Under the pieces are notes generated by a model, which saw only the letters and a list, made by a program, of their open reading frames with translations, was not told the DNA's origin and did not search any database. The position numbers were made by a program, and so were the translations under genes. A stretch of DNA of 64,000 bases from Cannabis sativa (lineage: Eukaryota; Streptophyta; Magnoliopsida; Rosales; Cannabaceae). Positions 60,870 through 64,000 of the stretch are shown here, one piece after another (position 1 is the stretch's first letter; every line of letters starts with the position of its first letter). The DNA lies in NCBI RefSeq assembly GCF_029168945.1, contig NC_083602.1:27329323-27393322 (forward strand), given 5' to 3'.

Positions 60870-62740
60870 ATGTGCCCAGAAAGAGACACGAGTAACTAAA
60901 ATTCACACTTTTTGAATTTAGCATACAGTTTCTGGCCTCGTAATCGTTGCAGTACTAATCTGAGATGCACCTCATGCTCCTCTTCTGATTCACAATAAAC
61001 CAAAATGTCATCGATAAACACGATCACGCATCTATCCAAGTAATCCTTGAACACTCGATTCATAAGATCCATAATGTCCATACCGAGTACGGAACGCAGT
61101 CTTCAGAACATCTTCCTCTCGAACTCTCAGCTGATGATAGCCTGAGTGAAGATCGATCTTGAAGAAAATAGTCATCCCCTTTAATTGATCAAAAAGATCA
61201 TTAATTCGAGGTAAAGGATACTTGTTTTTGATGGTAAGCTTATTCAACTCTCGGTAATCAATACACATTCGTAGCGACCCATCTTTCTTCTTCACAAATA
61301 ATACCAGAGCACCCCAAGGAGAGTAACTCGGTCTAATGAACCCCAGATTCAATAACTCTTGCAATTGTATCTTTAATTCTTTCAATTCTGCTGGAGCCAT
61401 TTGATACGGTGCTTTTGATATTGGCTCTGCTCCTGGAACTAACTCAATTACAAATTCAATCTCTCAGGTAGGAGGAAATCCCAGTAAATCTTATGGAAAG
61501 ACGTCAAGGAACTCACACACCAATTTTGTCTTCTCAGGTCCAGATGTCACAGGTTGGCTGGTATCCACTGCAGTGACTATGAATCCTAGACAACCTCTGC
61601 TCATCAGATCTTGTGCTTTCAGAAGAGTTATTCCTGGTATGCGTGACCCCTAAACTTTACCCACAAACGGTGTCGGATTAGCACTATCGGGCTCAAACAC
61701 CACCATCTTCCACTTGCAATCAATTGTTGCCCCATACTCAAAAAAAAATCCATTCCCAGGATTATATTAAAATCAGACATTTGCAGGCAGTTAATTCAAA
61801 ATCATCAATCCAAAAAGACAACGACTGAATCCAACTAGTGGATACTATAAGGTCTCCCGCAGGTAACAGGGTACCAAACCCCGACGCATAAATATCATAT
61901 GGTTTATGGAAACTTTCAATTACTCTACTCGACACATAAGAATGAGTAGCTCCCGAGTCAAACAATACAGTATAGGAACAACCATTTATAGATAACTGAC
62001 TTTTCACCACTGACGGACTGGCATCAGCGCAGCCTGAGTCATAGTAAAAAGTCATCTCGGGTTCTGAGTAGTATTCTTCTTAGGCTCCTCTTTGTTGGCA
62101 TGAGGACAATCTCTGATAAAGTGGCCCACCATGCCACACTAGAAATAGGTCTTGGCCCTACATTCACCCTGATGGTGTTTCTTGCATTTGGGACACTCTA
62201 GATAGGATCGGAATGAAGACCCGCAGCCATGACGACCACCTCTGTTTCCTTAAAACTTTCTATTACCCTCTGATGTTCTGGAAGCATCAGCCTTCCGTTT
62301 GTGATGAGGGTTACCACCGTCAGTCCCCTTATAGACATTACCACTAGCAGGAGGGTTTAATGCTATGGCAGCATCCTTTACTGTCTGTTCTTTTATTTAC
62401 ATGTTGCTTAGCCTCCTCAACAATTAAGGCTAGCTCTACCACTTTCTTGTACAAAGTTTCATGAGTAGTGGTAATTTTCAAGTCCCGACTGATTGTGGCA
62501 TTCAGTCCTCTCACATATTTCTGTTTCCTGGTGAAATCTATAGGCACCAGATCACCAGCAAACTTGGACAGCAGATCAAACTCCAGAGTGTACTCGGCCA
62601 CAGACATTTTCCCCTGAGTTAGTTTCACAAAATCCTCCATATGTGAAGTCCTCACAGCGATGTTATAGAATTTTTCCTCAAATAGACTCTTGAACTCTTC
62701 CCAAGCATCACACTGACATCACGAGTCTGTCCCACAATAT
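60870..62740 (-). pseudogene. pol: Chromovirus gag C-terminus, protease and RT (5' half of pol)
   Basis: Right to left: part of the gag core (62655-62344, with the A-E-Y-T-L-E-F pattern of retrotransposon gag); two zinc-knuckle-like motifs (about 62205-62105, one broken by TAG); the protease (62055-61762, with F-D-S-G-A-T-H-S); and the reverse transcriptase (61400-60870, with [10 protein letters not shown] and F-I-D-D-I-L at about 61018-61001). A shift occurs near 61080 and a TAG stands shortly before the Tat insertion. The gene resumes at 47801 on the other side of the 13 kb Tat element. Confidence 0.9.
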
Positions 62741-62755
62741 CCCACAAGACGTGCG

Positions 62756-63626
62756 TAGGGCTGAACATCGGGCGGGTTTATCGAGTTTCGGGTTCGCAAA
62801 TTTCAGGTTCACAGGCTTGGAGTTCAAAAAAATGAAAGTGAACTTGGACCCGAATAGGGCACGAGTTGGCGGGCTGGCGGGTTTTGGTTGGCCGGGTTGA
62901 CCGGGTTGGCAGGTTCTTCCACTGTGTTAAAAGAGGCATCGTTGGTTTATTGGTAAATGTAATGTCCATAACTTCATTGATCGAAGCAAAGATCATCATA
63001 CAAGGATTTGAAAATTTGCATCAATAATTACAGAAGCGAGAACACACATAATAAGACAATTGTTTAAGGCATGCAATGAATTGAGATACTACGTATGATG
63101 GGCAATATGAGTCACAGCTGCCACATAGTGGAAGAACTTAGAACAAGGATTAAACATATCAGACTCCTTCAACTCTTCAAGCCTTCGATTGCTAACAACT
63201 TCTTGAATTATTAATATCACCTGTGGAAGCTTTTGAAATTCAAAATGAAGAGGAAGCTCCATCCCCATTTTAATAGCCAGTAATTTGCCCACTTCAACAG
63301 AGTATAGCTATTTGTTTTTGTGGTGCTCAATCAGTGCTGAAATGTAAAAATATTTTAGGTTTTTTTTTATTTTTTAATTAACAAATCAATATATATAAAC
63401 CGTAATAAAAAATAAAAATATATATAATTTATTTAAATTACGGGTTGGCGGGTTCAACCCGAAACCCGGTGCCCCTAAAAACTCAACACATGAACCCGCT
63501 CGAACGGTACCAGGTTGAACCCGACCAGCCCGAACATTTTTTTTAAAAAAAAATGCGGGTTCTCTGGTTCAGGTTCGAGCGGGTTGCTCGGGTTCGGATC
63601 GAACCCGCTTGAAATGTTCAGTCCTA
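62756..63626. mobile_element. Non-autonomous hAT-like DNA transposon
   Basis: The 871 bp element begins TAGGGCTGAACAT and, read inwards from its other end, TAGGACTGAACAT, giving 13 bp inverted ends with one mismatch. The flanks are GACGTGCG and GACGCGGG (62748-62755 and 63627-63634), six of eight bases equal, as for an 8 bp hAT duplication. Both subterminal regions are unusually GC-rich, packed with CGGGTT-type repeats in opposite directions, around an AT-rich centre. No transposase is present. It interrupts the chromovirus gag. Confidence 0.75.
63089..63292 (-). other. Short open frame inside the hAT-like element, origin unknown
   Basis: A 67-codon minus-strand frame lies in the middle of the element and is richer in coding-like composition than its surroundings. 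I recognise no domain. It may be a piece of an autonomous hAT transposase or of a captured host exon; it may also be chance. Confidence 0.3.
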
Positions 63627-63634
63627 GACGCGGG

Positions 63635-64000
63635 CATGATCTTGTAACATGAAAGTTTAACAGTTCACTCTCTCTATTCCCATCACCACCATTTGTCAAG
63701 GATATGGGTAATTGTACTCATCCACTTCTCATTTTTAATTATGTCAGTACCTCCCAGAAAAGTTGGAGGTTGCAGCTTCATAAATCGCTCAAACACGGAA
63801 TCTCTATGCGGCAACATGAACCCCTGGTTACCCACCACTGGCACAGGTGCTAGTGGTAACACTTGCTCAACAGGGGCAGAAGGTTCCGGTTGCCTTAACC
63901 GAAGCAACTCTTCCTCTTGAAGAAGTATGATAGCTCGCATTCTTGAAACATCTGCTACCAATCAGTACGCGGATTAGCATTACCAATCCCCACATTATCT
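63635..64000 (-). pseudogene. gag: Chromovirus gag, N-terminal part (continues outside)
   Basis: A minus-strand frame (63961-63683) contains a Glu/Leu-rich coiled stretch, a Pro/Val-rich linker and then F-M-K-L-Q-P-P-T-F-L-G-G, the typical entry into the gag core of chromoviruses. The core continues leftwards to the hAT-like element and resumes beyond it at about 62747. The protein start and the 5' LTR lie past the window end. Confidence 0.8.

Larger units (their letters stand above)
41339..64000 (-). mobile_element. Tekay-like chromovirus (Ty3/gypsy), 3' part, with nested insertions
   Basis: On the minus strand the window holds gag (from 63961), zinc knuckles, protease, reverse transcriptase, RNase H, integrase, chromodomain, polypurine tract and the 3' LTR; the 5' LTR lies beyond 64000. 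The C-terminal chromodomain places it among chromoviruses and its wording is Tekay/Del-like. It inserted into the Tat gag at 41338 (flank TTTCT, 41334-41338). It later received a solo Copia LTR, a 13 kb Tat element and a hAT-like element. Its pol is decayed by many single-base stops. Confidence 0.85.

Overview
The window looks like intergenic, repeat-packed nuclear DNA of a flowering plant, probably a dicot with a retrotransposon-rich genome. The base composition is AT-rich. The coding remnants are plant Ty1/copia and Ty3/gypsy gag-pol genes, including the Tat clade (with its second, archaeal-type RNase H) and a chromovirus with a C-terminal chromodomain. There is also a plant L1-type LINE, a PIF/Harbinger-like MITE and a hAT-like element. 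I see no convincing host gene, tRNA, rRNA or organellar segment. The species cannot be named from the sequence.

Layout. 1-3255: AT-rich flank. 3256-13350: a complete Copia-type element with 1.88 kb LTRs, PBS, PPT and a near-matching target duplication, which carries only a gag gene; no pol is recognisable. 13351-17439: degraded retroelement DNA, including a pair of ~190 bp direct repeats and a relic of a gypsy-type transposon ORF. 17440-20605: an old Tat-like LTR rich in hairpins plus the start of its gag. 20606-31424: an old Tat element on the + strand with decayed gag-pol and a decayed, once-spliced gene on the opposite strand; a 419 bp MITE sits in that gene. 31425-35537: fragments of the same Copia family, a shared LTR piece and the 3' end of a chromovirus pol.

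From 34468 rightwards the window is a Russian doll. A chromovirus integrase is broken at 35537 by a Copia element. Its LTR took a LINE, and its leader is broken at 40251 by a + strand Tat element. That Tat element's gag is broken at 41338 by a minus-strand Tekay-like chromovirus, which runs past the window end. The chromovirus LTR took a solo Copia LTR, its gag took a hAT-like element, and its reverse transcriptase is broken at 47801/60870 by a young, complete 13.07 kb Tat element (47802-60869). This last element has 866 bp LTRs differing at about a dozen sites and a perfect ATGTG duplication. Its own antisense gene in turn took a 1457 bp solo LTR. The nest is six insertions deep, and most joints show exact target duplications.

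The most interesting unit is the young Tat element. On its minus strand it encodes a ~1998-residue Gag-Pol broken by only one homopolymer frameshift and two stop codons. On the plus strand, facing it tail to tail, is a spliced antisense gene of about 650 codons with a G-box/TATA-like promoter, a 5' UTR intron ending exactly at the ATG, two coding introns, a gypsy-type 'Transposase_28'-like N-terminal part, a coiled coil and an acidic tail. The older Tat element at 20606-31424 carries a decayed antisense gene with the same style of architecture.
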